DNA of 64,000 bases from assembly GCF_023101765.2 (NCBI RefSeq), contig NC_064239.1, forward strand, positions 5,070,001 through 5,134,000, written 5' to 3'. Below the pieces are notes generated by a model. It did not search any database and was not told the origin of the DNA. It saw only the letters and a list, made by a program, of their open reading frames with translations. The stretch is from Spodoptera frugiperda (Eukaryota > Arthropoda > Insecta > Lepidoptera > Noctuidae). The position numbers and the translations under genes are program-made. The first letter of the stretch is position 1. The number at the start of each line of letters is the position of its first letter. This document shows positions 21,107 to 33,300 of this stretch, piece after piece.

Positions 21107-24100
21107 ATGTTGCTACAGGTATTTATCTTACTTAAATACATTTCAATAAATGGGATTCTGAATTAGATTTTAACCATCGGGATTTTTTACAGATGAAAGG
21201 TCTTTTTCTCCGTTTGATTCCAAAGACGCCCCGAGAAGGAAAGAGCGCTGCCCTAGTCACGTTGATAGTCCGTCTAATCAACAACATAGGCAAATCATAC
21301 ATGACCAACCACAAAGTGCACTGGGCTGCTAACGTATGCACATTCTGTTTCATAATAACTGGTTTATTACAAGTCGTTGCACTCTTTATGCCCAAAGACG
21401 ACCCAGAAAAGCTTTTCGAGTGTTTCAGCGTTCTAGCATTTTGTAGCATGGGAGTCCTGAAATTAATTTCACTCCGCAAATACCATCAAAGTTGGCGTAA
21501 TCTTCTTACCCAAATATCTATACTAGAAAACTCACAGAAGAAGAAAAGCTCTGATTCGTACCAATCGGATGATGAAGAGGTGGACAATTTTTCTGCCTAC
21601 ATCGATAACTATACGAAGAAATTCCAAAACACATCAACGATTCTTACCGGAATGTACAGTTTTACTGCTTTCATATTCATCATCTCTCCCTTTGTCGAAT
21701 ATTTTCTTTGCAAGATACGTGGGTTGGAGTGTTTGGAGTATCCTCACATTCTGCCTGGTTGGGCTCCCCTTGACAAATTGAGCTTTTACGGCTACATCGT
21801 AACCGTCGTGGGTGAATTTCTAGCTGCCGTATACTGCGTTCTTGTGCACATTGCATTTGATTTAACAGCTGTAGGCATCATGATATTTGTTTGTGGCCAG
21901 TATTCCTTGCTCCGTGATTATAGTTCGCGCATCGGAGGTCTCGGGAATCATTGCAATCTCTCAAAGAAAAGAGATTTGAGAGCCCATTATAGAATCGTTC
22001 GTTGTCATCAAACTAACATCTTATTGATAAAGTAAGTAGATTTATAAATGAGATCAGGAAATGTAAGCTGTTCTGTGCCCTTCGTACGAGTTAGCTTTAC
22101 GTTCTGATTGGTTGGTTCATTCGCAACGACCAATCAGAGCGCCGTACGCGCTCTAGTTTCGTTTTTGTTTAATTTAAAGCAAACTCGCACTAAGGTATAT
22201 CCTGAGATATTTAGTTAATTTTATACTATCTATATTTCAGCACAATCAACGAGCTCGATATTCTGTTGAAAAATATAATTGGAGTGTATTTCTTCTTCGC
22301 TACTCTAACATTATGTTCGGTTGCTGTTAGACTGAAGTCTGTAAGTATACCATTCACATCGACGATGCTGTGAACATTTATGGGTTCCTATATACTTTGA
22401 ATAGACCATAATATTTCTCATACTTCAATAATCCTTATGGCTTCTGTAAGTCTGGCATAATTCTCTAATTTTTGATTTGAAGACTCTTGTCAATAACACC
22501 TATATTTATTCGGATAAGCTATGTTAGAATATTATCCCTAGTTACCTTAGAGTTATTACTATAACTTACTCTTTGCAATAACATAATAAAAATCCGTATA
22601 ATATTATTTTAAAGTGAAGGGTTTCTTTTTCTCTTTATGGCCAAGTTTTCTTTTTATTTACCCACCTATACAGGTACTACAGAATTACAATTGTTTCTCG
22701 TTTATTTTCAGGAGGAAATGAGCATAATGAAACTAGTAAATCTTATCCAATACATGTGTGCTACATTAACGCAACTCTTTTTGTTTTGCACATACGGGGA
22801 CGCAGTATTGAACGAGGTAAACGATTGTCAATGGCATTGCAGTGTTATCAAATTATCAGTTTATTTACTTCTGCATTTGGACCACCCTCTAGTCTTAACC
22901 AGATTTGGTCAACTCTTCCAATTGCAATCCGTTAAGATTAAAGGTTAAGTTAATGCAGATAACTTAACAATAATAATGTGAAGTCAATTTATTCTCGCAT
23001 TATATTAATAGGTGTCGTATGTCTTTACATAGGCAAATTATTTCTGTAGCATTTTGGATGGTCTCTAAGAGTTCCCCTACGTTCGTCAAGTTACTTTAAA
23101 TCAGTAGTTTCGCATTTCGACTGAAAGTTCTCTCATTATTTGATGATGATGATGCTGTGGGCCCGATTCTATTTGGGGCCGTTCAATTATTACGTAAGCA
23201 CTATGGGGGGGCGGGGGGTCTTTACTTTGCTTATTTTGGATGACATGGGGGGTAGGGGAGTCTAGATGATGATTACGTCATCGGTAGTTATTTTCTTTTT
23301 TACACGAATGGCAACCCACACATTGTCTTTGCTTGAAAACGAAAAGCATTTTCGGGGATTCCCGCAAGTAATACATACATTTAGTGAACAGTGCGCGGTA
23401 ATTCCCCTACTCGCTTTAGAACCGAGTAAGGGAATTACCGCGCGCTGTTCACTTGTCTAAATTTCCTCTATCAGTGTATTGTTTCGTTTGGCTGCTATAG
23501 CGAGTAGACGTATTGTAAGCATAGTAAAGCAAGTTAACATTTGTGTTACCATTCATTCCATTATCCAAAGTTTAATGTTTAAATAAGATGTCATTTCAAA
23601 TAGACAAATCCAAGTTATACCAAAAATTGTTTGAAAGTTTTAAAAAATCTCATACAAGTACGAAAGTACAAAATGTACAAAAGTTAGTTAACGAAGTGTG
23701 GCGAAATTATAAATTACAAGCAAAATCCGACAAGGAACTAGATATTATTGTATCTAAGAGAATCGAAGAAGAATTGCAAGCAGCGACTAAGAATAAATCC
23801 AATTTACTACATTTTTTTTCTAAGGTGAGTGACGAAATCATTTTAGGTACCTACTAGAAATATTAGAAATCGCCAAAAAGTTTCTCTTTGCTAATTAGAA
23901 AATATTATGGCCTATCTTAAAGTATAGAGGTAATATTCATTATATAGATTTATTTCTTATAATTGATTCCGTCAATTGGTCACAAAATACAGGATGTCAG
24001 TTTTATACATATATATTATATACCTACAGAAAACTATACTCTATTCAAATAGGTATTTAACAGAATGTAAACAATCTTTATATGTCTTTTTATTGAAATA

Positions 24101-27100
24101 TGTGGTTTAAAATTGTAAACTGTGTAAAATCTGTTGTGATTCATTTAAAAACTCAACCAATATTAAAAAATTGCTTTTCTGTAAATACATAAAGGTGCGT
24201 ACAAACATCGTGAGGCGTGCGCCGCGAATGGTTCGCACGTATACATGTGCCGTAGCATGCCTCAGGTTGATGTATGCGAGACGAACCATTCGCGGCGCAA
24301 GCCTCGCGATGTCTGTACGCACCTTTACAGATATCTGATTTTATAATTGCATATTTCAATAAAAAGACATATCAAGATTGTTTATATTCTTTTAAATACC
24401 TACTTGAATAGACTATAACATATATTTGTGACCCTGTATTTTGTGACCGGAACGATTTGCTCGTTTAAAGATATTAGATTTAAAGCCATAGGGTTTTGTA
24501 TTTACCATATTTATTGCCATACTTTGTATTTATGTAGCTTAATAAGAGAATCTTTAGCAGAACCCATAGAAAGTTTTTATTTTTAGGCAACCTGTAAACC
24601 TGCAGAAAAAACACAAATTACACAGCCAGCTTCAAATATTAAAAAACAGGAAGAAGATAAAATAAAAACCGGTAATGAATCACAACAGCAATGCGAAATT
24701 AATAAAAATACAGATAAACAGAGACCAAAACCTTCTCAGGAAGCTATGAAAAATAAGATTGCTCTACTCGAAAAAAATTTGAATGCTTTGTATTCTGCCA
24801 GAGATACTATGTCAATCCGTGCTGAAGTTGATAAACAGATCATTAAGTTGCGCGAGGAAATAAAAACAGCAAAACAGTCTTTAAACAGGAAGGTTCAAAA
24901 CGCAGTTGCCCAGAAGAAACACAGGGATGGTATGAAAAGAAAGTTAGAAGATATTTGTCATGAAAATCCAGAAATGAAAAAAAGACTATCTCTGAGGGAT
25001 TCAGTGGGACGTCCTAATCTTGAAAGCAATCAACCTTTACTATTGAAAACAATCGCGGATATAGCTTTATTTGGGAGTGCAGCAGATGATAGAAGACGAA
25101 CGGAATCAATTCGCAGCGTAAAAACTCTTGATGAACTCACACAAGAATTACGTAAAATGGGATTTGACATTAGTCGCAGTGGGACATATCTTCGTTTGAT
25201 TCCCAGAAAATCTAATTCTGCAGAGGGACGAAGACATGTATCGACAGTCCCTGTTAAGCTCATTCGGGCTCAAACTGATCACCACAAGAGCCACTTAGAT
25301 AGCAAGTTCGCTGAAACATCAATCCATTATTTAGAGAACATAGCATCCATACTAGGACCAGATCAAGTATTTTTCATATCTCAAGATGATAAAGCTCGAG
25401 TCCCTATTGGCGTAACTGCGGCAAATAAGCAAGCACCTCTTCTAATGCACATGGAATATAGAATCAAATTGCCTGATCACGATTGGGTAATCGCTGAGCG
25501 TCATAAATTAATACCATCTGTTTATGCTGGTATCAAAATCACTTCCAATATGCTAGGACAACCGCAAGCCGTTGGATATTCTGGACCAACATACATCGCT
25601 ATTCGAAGTGGAAAGCATAGTTCATCTACTGCTAATACTCATGCTCAGGATTTCGAGACGCTTCTCGAACTTGAAGAGTTTCGACCATTAGCTAAAACTG
25701 ACCATGGACTAGTAAAACCAGTGGTAATCATGACGGTTGATGGAGGGCCAGATGAAAATCCGCGTTATCAAAAAGTCATAGGGTTTGCTATACAACACTT
25801 TAAGCGACATGATCTCGATGCATTGTTTTTAGCTACCAATGCTCCCGGAAGAAGTGCGTATAACAGAGTAGAGCGCAGAATGGCTCCTCTTAGTCGGGAA
25901 CTGGCTGGTTTAATATTGCCTCATGACCATTTTGGGTCTCATTTGGATGAACGTGGCGTTACAATTGATGAACATTTAGAAAGATCTAATTTCGAATTTG
26001 CAGGAAAAGTATTAGCTGAAGTATGGAGTTCAATGGAAATTGATGGCTATAATGTTAATGCAAAATATGTTGGGGCAGGTGAACAAGATCTTCCTGATTT
26101 TCCAGACATTAAATGGTATTCAGAACATGTGCGTGAAAGCCAATACTTGCTCCAAATTGTAAAATGTAGAAATACAGAATGCTGTCGTCCAAGAAGTGGA
26201 CTATTTAGATTACTAGACAACAGGTTTCTTCCACCACCTGTAAAAGTAAAACAAACAGTTGATGACTTGGTTTTAGATGAAGGAGGGCAATTTCTTAATC
26301 TTCCAGTCAATTTAGCTCTACGCTTAAGTGCTTCACTCAAAGATTTCCTGCAAATGCCATACGATTATTTTTGTCCGACGGTACAATTGAGGCTATCAAG
26401 TCGAACATGCAAAACGTGTGGTCTTTATCATGCTTCCGTCAAGTCACTAAATCGTCACATCGAAAAGATCCATAAGAAAGTAAACACGCACACTGATAGG
26501 AAAGTTAGACCTGTAAGAGTCGCTGCTCGTCGTGCTAATGAACTGATGTGCATTATTCAAAATTTAGAGCACCATGATGTTGAATGGCTCGATGAGAATG
26601 ACGTAGACATTCCAAAATCGGATGAAAGCGAGCAGACTCACAACACTGAGCAGCAATCGAAGCAATCCAATGTCATCGAAAACTTAGAATCATGGATTCG
26701 GGTTTCATGGACTGAAGACTGTTAATTTGAATTTAATATATGTACCAAAAATTTAAAATAAGTTTGTTATGTTAGTAAGATATAATATTTTTGTCCTTTA
26801 CTCTATGTTGAATACCGTTTCAGTAAAATATAATCTCTATCCTAAATCTATTTTCTTATTTTTCAAATTATAATTATAACATTATAAAATTAAAAAAACA
26901 ATACATTAATTGACAAATGTTTACGTAAGCATGGGGGGAGGGGGTAAGAGCTTTGCTTACTTTTGCTGACAAGGGGGATGGGGGGTAAATAATTGCAATA
27001 AATCTGCTTACGTAATACTTGAACGGCCCCTTTACTACTGGACTTAGGCTTCTCAAATAGTCCTAGATCGGTGTTGTAGATTGAAATACATACTTAACAC

Positions 27101-27639
27101 ATTAAACGCCATGGGGGGCAAAAGTGACCGGCGCTAGTAGAGGATTTGCCTTCAACAGATTTTTGTTGGCAGTCAAAGTTTTAATCTTATTTTTGCTATT
27201 AAACCAGAGTTCAGTGGGTATGGGACAAGGCCCATTTGCAGCTGCATCATGGTGTTTAAGTCCTCGGATCAGACGAGAGCTGGTGATCCTCGGCTCCGGT
27301 ATGATGCAGCCACGGCATCTACGTGCTGGGCCCTTCAATTTCCTCGACTTGCCTTCGTTTATACAAGTGAGATGATTATTGATTACTTTAGCTTGTGTTT
27401 CTTGTTGACATTCAATAGTAGATGCATACATGCATGCATGCATGGTCTCAATGCGACTGGTTATTGTAAAGTCTAGTTTGTTTCCCATACGAAAGGTAAC
27501 ATTTTGTTCACTTATTTAGGCAAAATTTTGTTATAGTAGTGTTTATGCCATCGTAACACACTTGTTATTATTTTAATTTAATTTCAGGTTGTGCGAGCTG
27601 CTTATAGTTATTATGCTGTGTTGGGGAAGAAAGAATAAA
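21107..27639 (+). CDS. Odorant receptor (7tm_6 family), possibly decaying
   Basis: Insect ligand-gated olfactory channel subunit, expected to pair with Orco in the dendritic membrane of sensory neurons. Likely exons: 21107-21118 (MLLQ, then GTATTT), 21193-22031 (main exon, 280 aa, several membrane segments and an acidic loop QSDDEEVDN), 22241-22340, 22712 to 22816 or 22943, and a last exon 27588-27639 coding VVRAAYSYYAVLGKKE. An acceptor AG directly precedes the ATG at 21193, which supports the tiny first exon. The HPLVLTRFGQLFQLQSVK stretch and the last exon match the conserved C-terminal core. Trouble: the segment after LNE is shorter than usual, and the exon ending at 22943 is phase 1 while the last exon needs phase 0. 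The last intron contains a transposon. The gene may be a recent pseudogene. Confidence 0.72.
22078..22196. repeat. MITE family M1, copy 2 (receptor intron)
   Basis: Ends GTACGAGTTAGCTTTACG and AAAGCAAACTCGCACTAAGG, with the same CTGATTGG...CCAATCAGAGCGCCG core as copy 1. Confidence 0.7.
23380..23455. repeat. Strong hairpin between the Zator left end and its gene
   Basis: AGTGAACAGTGCGCGGTAAT and its partner ATTACCGCGCGCTGTTCACT pair around a short loop with few mismatches. It could be a nested mini-element or part of the transposon's subterminal region. Confidence 0.6.
23588..26725 (+). CDS. Zator-like DDE transposase, two exons, 791 aa
   Basis: Exons 23588-23824 (79 codons, donor GTGAGT) and 24587-26725 (713 codons including the stop) join in phase 0. 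Residues 1-200 are lysine-rich with coiled-coil character (KQIIKLREEIKTAKQ). The catalytic core shows the three acidic positions of an RNase H-like fold: QDDKARVPIG (Asp346/347), VDGGPDENP (Asp464) and NRVERRMAP (Glu508). A C2H2 finger follows at about 687-708 (CKTC, then two His). No internal stop or frameshift is visible, so it could be active. The intron carries a nested MITE. Confidence 0.72.
23979..24448. repeat. MITE nested in the transposase intron
   Basis: Long inverted arms: GGTCACAAAATACAGG near 23980 pairs with CCTGTATTTTGTGACC near 24432, and TATGTCTTTTTATTGAAATA pairs with TATTTCAATAAAAAGACATA. Inside is a GC-rich stem (ATTCGCGGCGC and its complement). It lies wholly within the intron and would be removed by splicing. 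Confidence 0.7.
27090..27480. repeat. Dispersed repeat in the last receptor intron
   Basis: The block GGATTTGCCTTCAACAG and TTGGCAGTCAAAG recurs at 37735-37830, also inside an intron. The part after 27230 has ORF-like frames but no domain. Confidence 0.5.
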
Positions 27640-29050
27640 GAGTCTATGAGCTACATATTATGTAGTATTTGAAGAAAGACCAATTTAATAGAATGGCGTC
27701 AAAGAAAAATTCTGAAACAAATACAACTTCAAAATAAATGTTATCATTTTCCTAATACACAATACCTATATATCTGTATATCTCAATTACGGCCATTTCC
27801 ACCGTCGAATATTTAGCTACATTTAGAAATGAACAATGCTCATGGTTGGAAACATTGCAAAAACTTAGATTTACGACGTCATTAGATTTATATTTTGCTT
27901 ACAAGTCATAATATTATAGTTAAGAAGGTCAAATCACTGCAATATCGATAAAGATTACTTTTCCGATTGTCGTCATTCGCGCGTCATTTGTTATTTGTAT
28001 AGAATAGACAGTTTAATTCTAACTTATAATAAGTACCTATTTGTTTATTGAAAACCAGTGGTCGGGTGATTCTTAAAAAAGGAAACACAAAAAGTTAACG
28101 GCGTCATTACCAAAAGTTAACAATTCTGCAGATTGAAACCCAAAATTTGGTTTCTATAAATTAAAATGTGACACTGCTTTCAACCAATCCAATAAAAATA
28201 AGGATGATAATAAGCTACCACGATGCTTAATAACGCAGGAGAATAATTATTTGTTAAATAAAAGTTAAAGTTTTTTGAAGAAACACCCGGCCCATGCTGA
28301 CTTCGCTTAGGTGTGTTACGGCTTTCTTCGTGATTATTCTTATTTTTACAATAAAAAACATTATTGAAATCGATGCAGCCGTTCTCGAGATTTGCACTTA
28401 GTAAAACGTTATACACTAATTTTTATTTATATCACAAATTATATAAAAAATAAAAGCACCAAATAAACACACAATAGTTTTATTTCATTGGTTACAAACA
28501 TATTCTTATAATTTGTTTTACAAAAGGATTAATTTTGAGCATGATTAGTAGTACCTCCTTATAGATTAAGGTATTCCCAAACAATAATTATGTTGCAGTC
28601 TTAATTTTTTAAATATCTACTTTAAATCAATAGTATTAAGGTTGAAAATCCGATTGGTATGCTATACACTGCAAGGAAAGTTTTTAAGTACTTTGAGATC
28701 CAAAGATATTGAAGAAATACGTTACGTGTTTAAACTTAATTATAACAATAAATGCTAATAAAAACAAAATGGCGATTAAAATGCAACCAACTATCATGTT
28801 ATTAAATTGACAATTTATATTATTTTTATATGAATCCAACAATATTTTAAAATTTGGAAATAGTAAGAAAACAGTTTCATAATTTTATTTAGTATTTAAG
28901 ATTAACACCTGCATTAAATATCATATTATCATAATGATAAAATTTATTAATCACTTATCTTTAAAACTCTTTTAATTAGAAATTTAAGGTTTGTACAGCT
29001 GCGACATTGTGCATGTGATGTGCAATTTTCATATTGCACACGTCATCGTC
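27640..29050. other. Receptor 3' flank and AT-rich spacer
   Basis: AATAAA occurs right over the receptor stop (27634-27639) and could serve polyadenylation. No other gene is supported. Confidence 0.5.
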
Positions 29051-29052
29051 AG

Positions 29053-29177
29053 TACCATTAGTACGAGTTTGCTTTACGTTGAACGAAAACGAAACGCGCG
29101 TTCGGCGCTCTGATTGGTCGGCGCGAATTTACAAACCAATCAGAGTGCCGCGCACGAAGCAAACTCGTATTAAGGGT
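29053..29177. repeat. MITE family M1, copy 3
   Basis: The cleanest copy: TTAGTACGAGTTTGCTTTAC at one end and GAAGCAAACTCGTATTAAGG at the other, with GGCGCTCTGATTGG and CCAATCAGAGTGCC in the stem. Confidence 0.75.
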
Positions 29178-30090
29178 ACAGACTGATTTTTTTCTTTTCA
29201 CGTACATACAATATGGAGATTACTCATATGAGTTAAATGAAACTATATGTAGTACTCGGCCACAGAAGCGTAAAAAAACGAAATATTTCAACAACAACGA
29301 AAATTAAATAAAAATATTTTTCAACCATGATAAAAATCTAATTCTGTGTGAACAGTTCCATGTACATTGGCCACAGAAGAGCTGCAATGTTGTAGGTTTG
29401 TCTAGGAATGTTACGGATATGCGGCGCAGCTGTTGCAATGCCATATTTGTTAAGAGTTCAAATTAGTTCACAGAGACAAATTAACCTTTGGCTTAACTGC
29501 TAGGGCTATTTCGCTCATTTTTTCTTCTTCATTTGTATATTGTCAGCCAAGATGATAACAAATATGTGGTTTTAATTAATTCATATGTGTTTTCTCCATA
29601 CGATAGATATTGGATATGCTTATTATGTTATTTTGCAATACCCACAGTCGGGGTCAAGCAGTTTAATTAGTTTTAATCACATAAACATTATGATTGAAAT
29701 GAAACGCTTGATTTTTATCATTACGTCAGTTTTGTTACCACGCTCGGCGCCCTGACTTGAATTCTTTAATCTTCATTTACTTCATTTGAGTCAACCAACG
29801 GTTGAACTTACTCCAACAAATACAGTAGAAATAATAGCTTAAAATACGTGATTAAAATATTCACGTTCGTAAACTTATTAAACACTAAACTTCAGCCCAC
29901 AAGTAAATAAATAGGTAAGTATTAAGACCAGATTAACTAAGATATAACAAGTTTAGGATGGATATAATGTAGACCCAGCCTGGTTCGGCTTTAAAATCAA
30001 AACAACTTTGTGATAAATGAAATCAACCATGTTACAGTTGCAATAAAGGCTATTTTAATATGGCTTCTTAATAAAACTAGATAGACTGAC
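29178..30090. other. Spacer between receptor and aminopeptidase
   Basis: AT-rich, with no ORF or element recognised. Confidence 0.5.
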
Positions 30091-30215
30091 ATTAACTTGC
30101 GTACAGAGACATTTAATGATTACTTAAACTATTCCTAAGTAACGATTTTGTATCCAAAACAATTGCTAAGGACTGGGTTTAGTAATCATTAAATGACTCT
30201 GAGTACAGTGGTTAG
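30091..30215. repeat. MITE family M2, copy 2
   Basis: GACATTTAATGATTACTTAAAC pairs with TTTAGTAATCATTAAATGAC across a 60-bp core with GTAACGATTTTGTATCC. Confidence 0.7.
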
Positions 30216-30227
30216 TTCATTTTCACA

Positions 30228-30233
30228 TTTATT
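30228..30233 (-). terminator. Polyadenylation signal of the aminopeptidase
   Basis: AATAAA on the minus strand, 93 nt after the TGA at 30326-30328. Confidence 0.6.
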
Positions 30234-30325
30234 AGGTTGACTTATCTTTCTCGACGAAATCTTTTACTCATCTTTACAATGTCTTACTTACCTACAATTC
30301 ATTAAAGTGGCCTTTAATATTTTAA

Positions 30326-33300
30326 TCAGGACTGATAGTTGGCATTGATCCATGTTGTGACTTGTTTCAAGTGGTAGGTACTCCAGCGAATATTGTTTTT
30401 ACAATTTTCTAACGCCCGTCGCCGCCCGGTCTCACCCGCACCCGCTTCGGGGTACAAGCCGAAGAATGATTCCATCTGCAAAGAAAAACAGAAATGTAGA
30501 TTGATTGGTGCTAAAACTGTATAAAGAAACTACCTTTATTCCTATATAATCCATATAATCCATGTTATATGTGCATGTTATATGTGCCTCTTCCTGCCCC
30601 CTTTTAAGGAATGACAAAGCTATATATTATACTAGCTTCTGCCAGCGACTGCGCCTGCAGTGAGTGCTGTTGCGGCTTATGTGTCATATCAGATCATAAG
30701 TCACACCTCCATTTTCATCCCGATCCCTTTAGCCCTTTAGACGTGAAGGAGAAACAAACACACGAATATACGAAATAAAAACTTTCACATTTACATTTAT
30801 GTATTTATGTATACTGTATTTTAGGTACCTTTCAGCGATACGAAAGACGATACATATTTATCATTTATCTATAAGCAGTCTATATTACGACTTATTTGAC
30901 TTAGAAAAACCAACAATAACCCACCTCTTTCAGCTTAAGATCAGTATTGAAGGACGCAGTGATGGCGGGTATGATGTTCCCAAGGTACCGGCTGTTGAGA
31001 GTGAACCGTTGCACGAGTTGCGGCCAGCGCGCGCGCACGTCGTCCCACACTAGCGCCGCGCCACTCGGGTTGGCGCTTATCTGAACTACCACCGTCAAAT
31101 AGTCCTGGCTTCGGATGTTAGCCTCGTCCCATGCCATGAGCAGGAATCTGAATAAAGATTTTACAAAAACAACTTAAAATTCTGTTAATTATTCATTGTT
31201 AAGCGTTGGAGAGCCATGCTTCGGAACGAATGGGCCGGCTCGACCAGAGTGATACCGCGGCCTAACTGAAAACCGACGTGAAACTACGATTGCGTTGCGT
31301 TTATCCAATCTTCCCAATCCCTGAATCCCCAACAATCGTCAATTTCCTAACCCCCAAAAGGCCGGCAACACACATGTAACGCGTCTAGTGTTTCGGGAGT
31401 CCAAGGGCAGCGCCGATTGCGTATACTTAGTTATATAATATGTATAATGTGATTTGATTGGACAAGGAACTTAAAATAATTCTTATTTAATTTTTTTTAA
31501 GGGGAGAGAATCATGAAATGACTTCTATCTCCTTGGGCGAGTTGGACCAGTATTATTTAACTTACTTGCGCAGTATAGTAGTGTCACGTGGTGCAGCTAA
31601 AGCCTTGCGGAGTTTCAGCAACTCTTGGACATCTTCCTCTTTCTTGTAGATTGCCCACAGCTTGTCCCAGTCAGCCATAGACGCGGACTTCATACCTACG
31701 AATAGAGCAACAGCCTTCACTAAGGAGCGACAAACAATAACGTAAAATGTTTTTAACATATCTTTTTAAATTCACGTTAGTCTAACAGACACTTATGTTA
31801 ATGATCTAGTCTATACGAGAGAGTGTCAGATCCTTACTAACTAAAAACCACCCAGTTCCTACTGCAGCTTTTCGAGCCGGAGCCCCGGTAAACCCGCTAG
31901 GTAGTCCGCAGCTCCGGATCAGGCACCAGCCCTACTAGGCCCCATCTGTGGTGGTCTGATGGCTCTATGAGGCGCGCGCGGAACGCGACGCGCCGCACGC
32001 ACGGGTCTGGTTCTGGTCGGACGGCGTCCGCAGACTCGCACAGACGCCTGACTAATCTACTTTACATTACATAGAACTTTGAACTGATGAAAAATGATTG
32101 ATAAATTTAACATGTAGTGTGCTGCTTGTCCTGCTTATTCAAAAAAATAATGACAATGAATGATGCTATAAGTATTTTACCGTTATAATAGATCATTTCA
32201 CGCAAGTCCTGGTGTATGGGCGCATTCTCGGGCGTGCCATGAGTGTTCAGCCATTGGTAGAACATACTCTTTGCTTTCTCCACTGCCTCGGGCACCTGAT
32301 AGTGGACGGCCAATGATAATATCCTTGTTCGTAATAAGCTGAAAAAAAAACGAAATGCTTGAACCTTGTTTGTTGAATTGAAACAATACTATTAATGCTG
32401 TATAATGGTGTCATTACGATTTATCTGTAAAGATTATAGAATATTTATCACTTTAAGACATTGATTTATAATATAAAACCAAAATTGCACAATGTCGAAT
32501 AAAAACAGTACTCGAAACTGTCCCCCAAAAACTCGCACGTACGCATAAGCTTATGGCATTGCAAATTCGACCTTATGCGAATCCGTTAAAGTTGTTATCA
32601 GAATGAATAGGGTATTATCCTACTAGTCAAATTCAATACTTTTATCGAAATGTCAAAAACGTTACTTTTCTATGAATTTTGTATGACATTGCAAATTATG
32701 ACCTCACAATTTTTTTGCGTCAAATAGCATACTTATTACGCAAAAAATAGCAAGAAAAATGTAATAAATAAGTATATCGGCAAATGAATGAATGAAAGCA
32801 CGATTATTTTTGGACATTTTATTATATTGAAATATCGAAATAATTTATTTTTGACCTAGGAAACTATCCAGTTATAGAATGAATATATACAAAAAGCAAT
32901 ACAATTTTTTATTGCCGTTGATTAGTTGCACAATGCTTTGAATGGAGACGAATACCGACTTTTAGTCTTTTTATAGGACATTCAGAAGTTTGTAAAATTA
33001 ATGAATTACTAATTAAGTTCAATATGGTGCAGATAAATTTTCGAAATGTTCTTTGTGGTGTTACATTTTACAATACAATGTACTTTGTACCCACCTGTCA
33101 ATAATGGGTAAGTTTACTGCGTCCCAATTCTGTTTCGCGTATATCGGACGAATTAGGCGCTGAATGTATTTCTGTGAACAATAAAATGCTAGTTTTATCA
33201 TCTAAGTAAGTAAGCCTAGCCAGAAGACGTCATTTTCTTTTATATTATGTTCATAAAAACCAACAAAAGTTTGAACAACAAACAACTGATCAGTTAAACA

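Larger units (their letters stand above)
23175..27030 (+). mobile_element. Complete Zator-like DNA transposon, 3.86 kb
   Basis: Terminal inverted repeats GGGGCCGTTCAATTATTACG and CGTAATACTTGAACGGCCCC extend inward about 26 bp with one mismatch. A 3-bp duplication TTT lies at 23172-23174 and 27031-27033. Subterminal G-runs are present on both sides. The interior encodes a two-exon DDE transposase. A 3-bp duplication and a transposase related to the bacterial ISAzo13/Transposase_36 type are the published hallmarks of the Zator superfamily; assignment by memory of those traits is provisional. It sits inside the last intron of the odorant receptor, same strand. Confidence 0.68.

Noticed and set aside
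27102..27488. 128-codon minus-strand ORF in the receptor's last intron
   Set aside because: Falls on a dispersed repeat shared with 37735; no domain and no conserved start.
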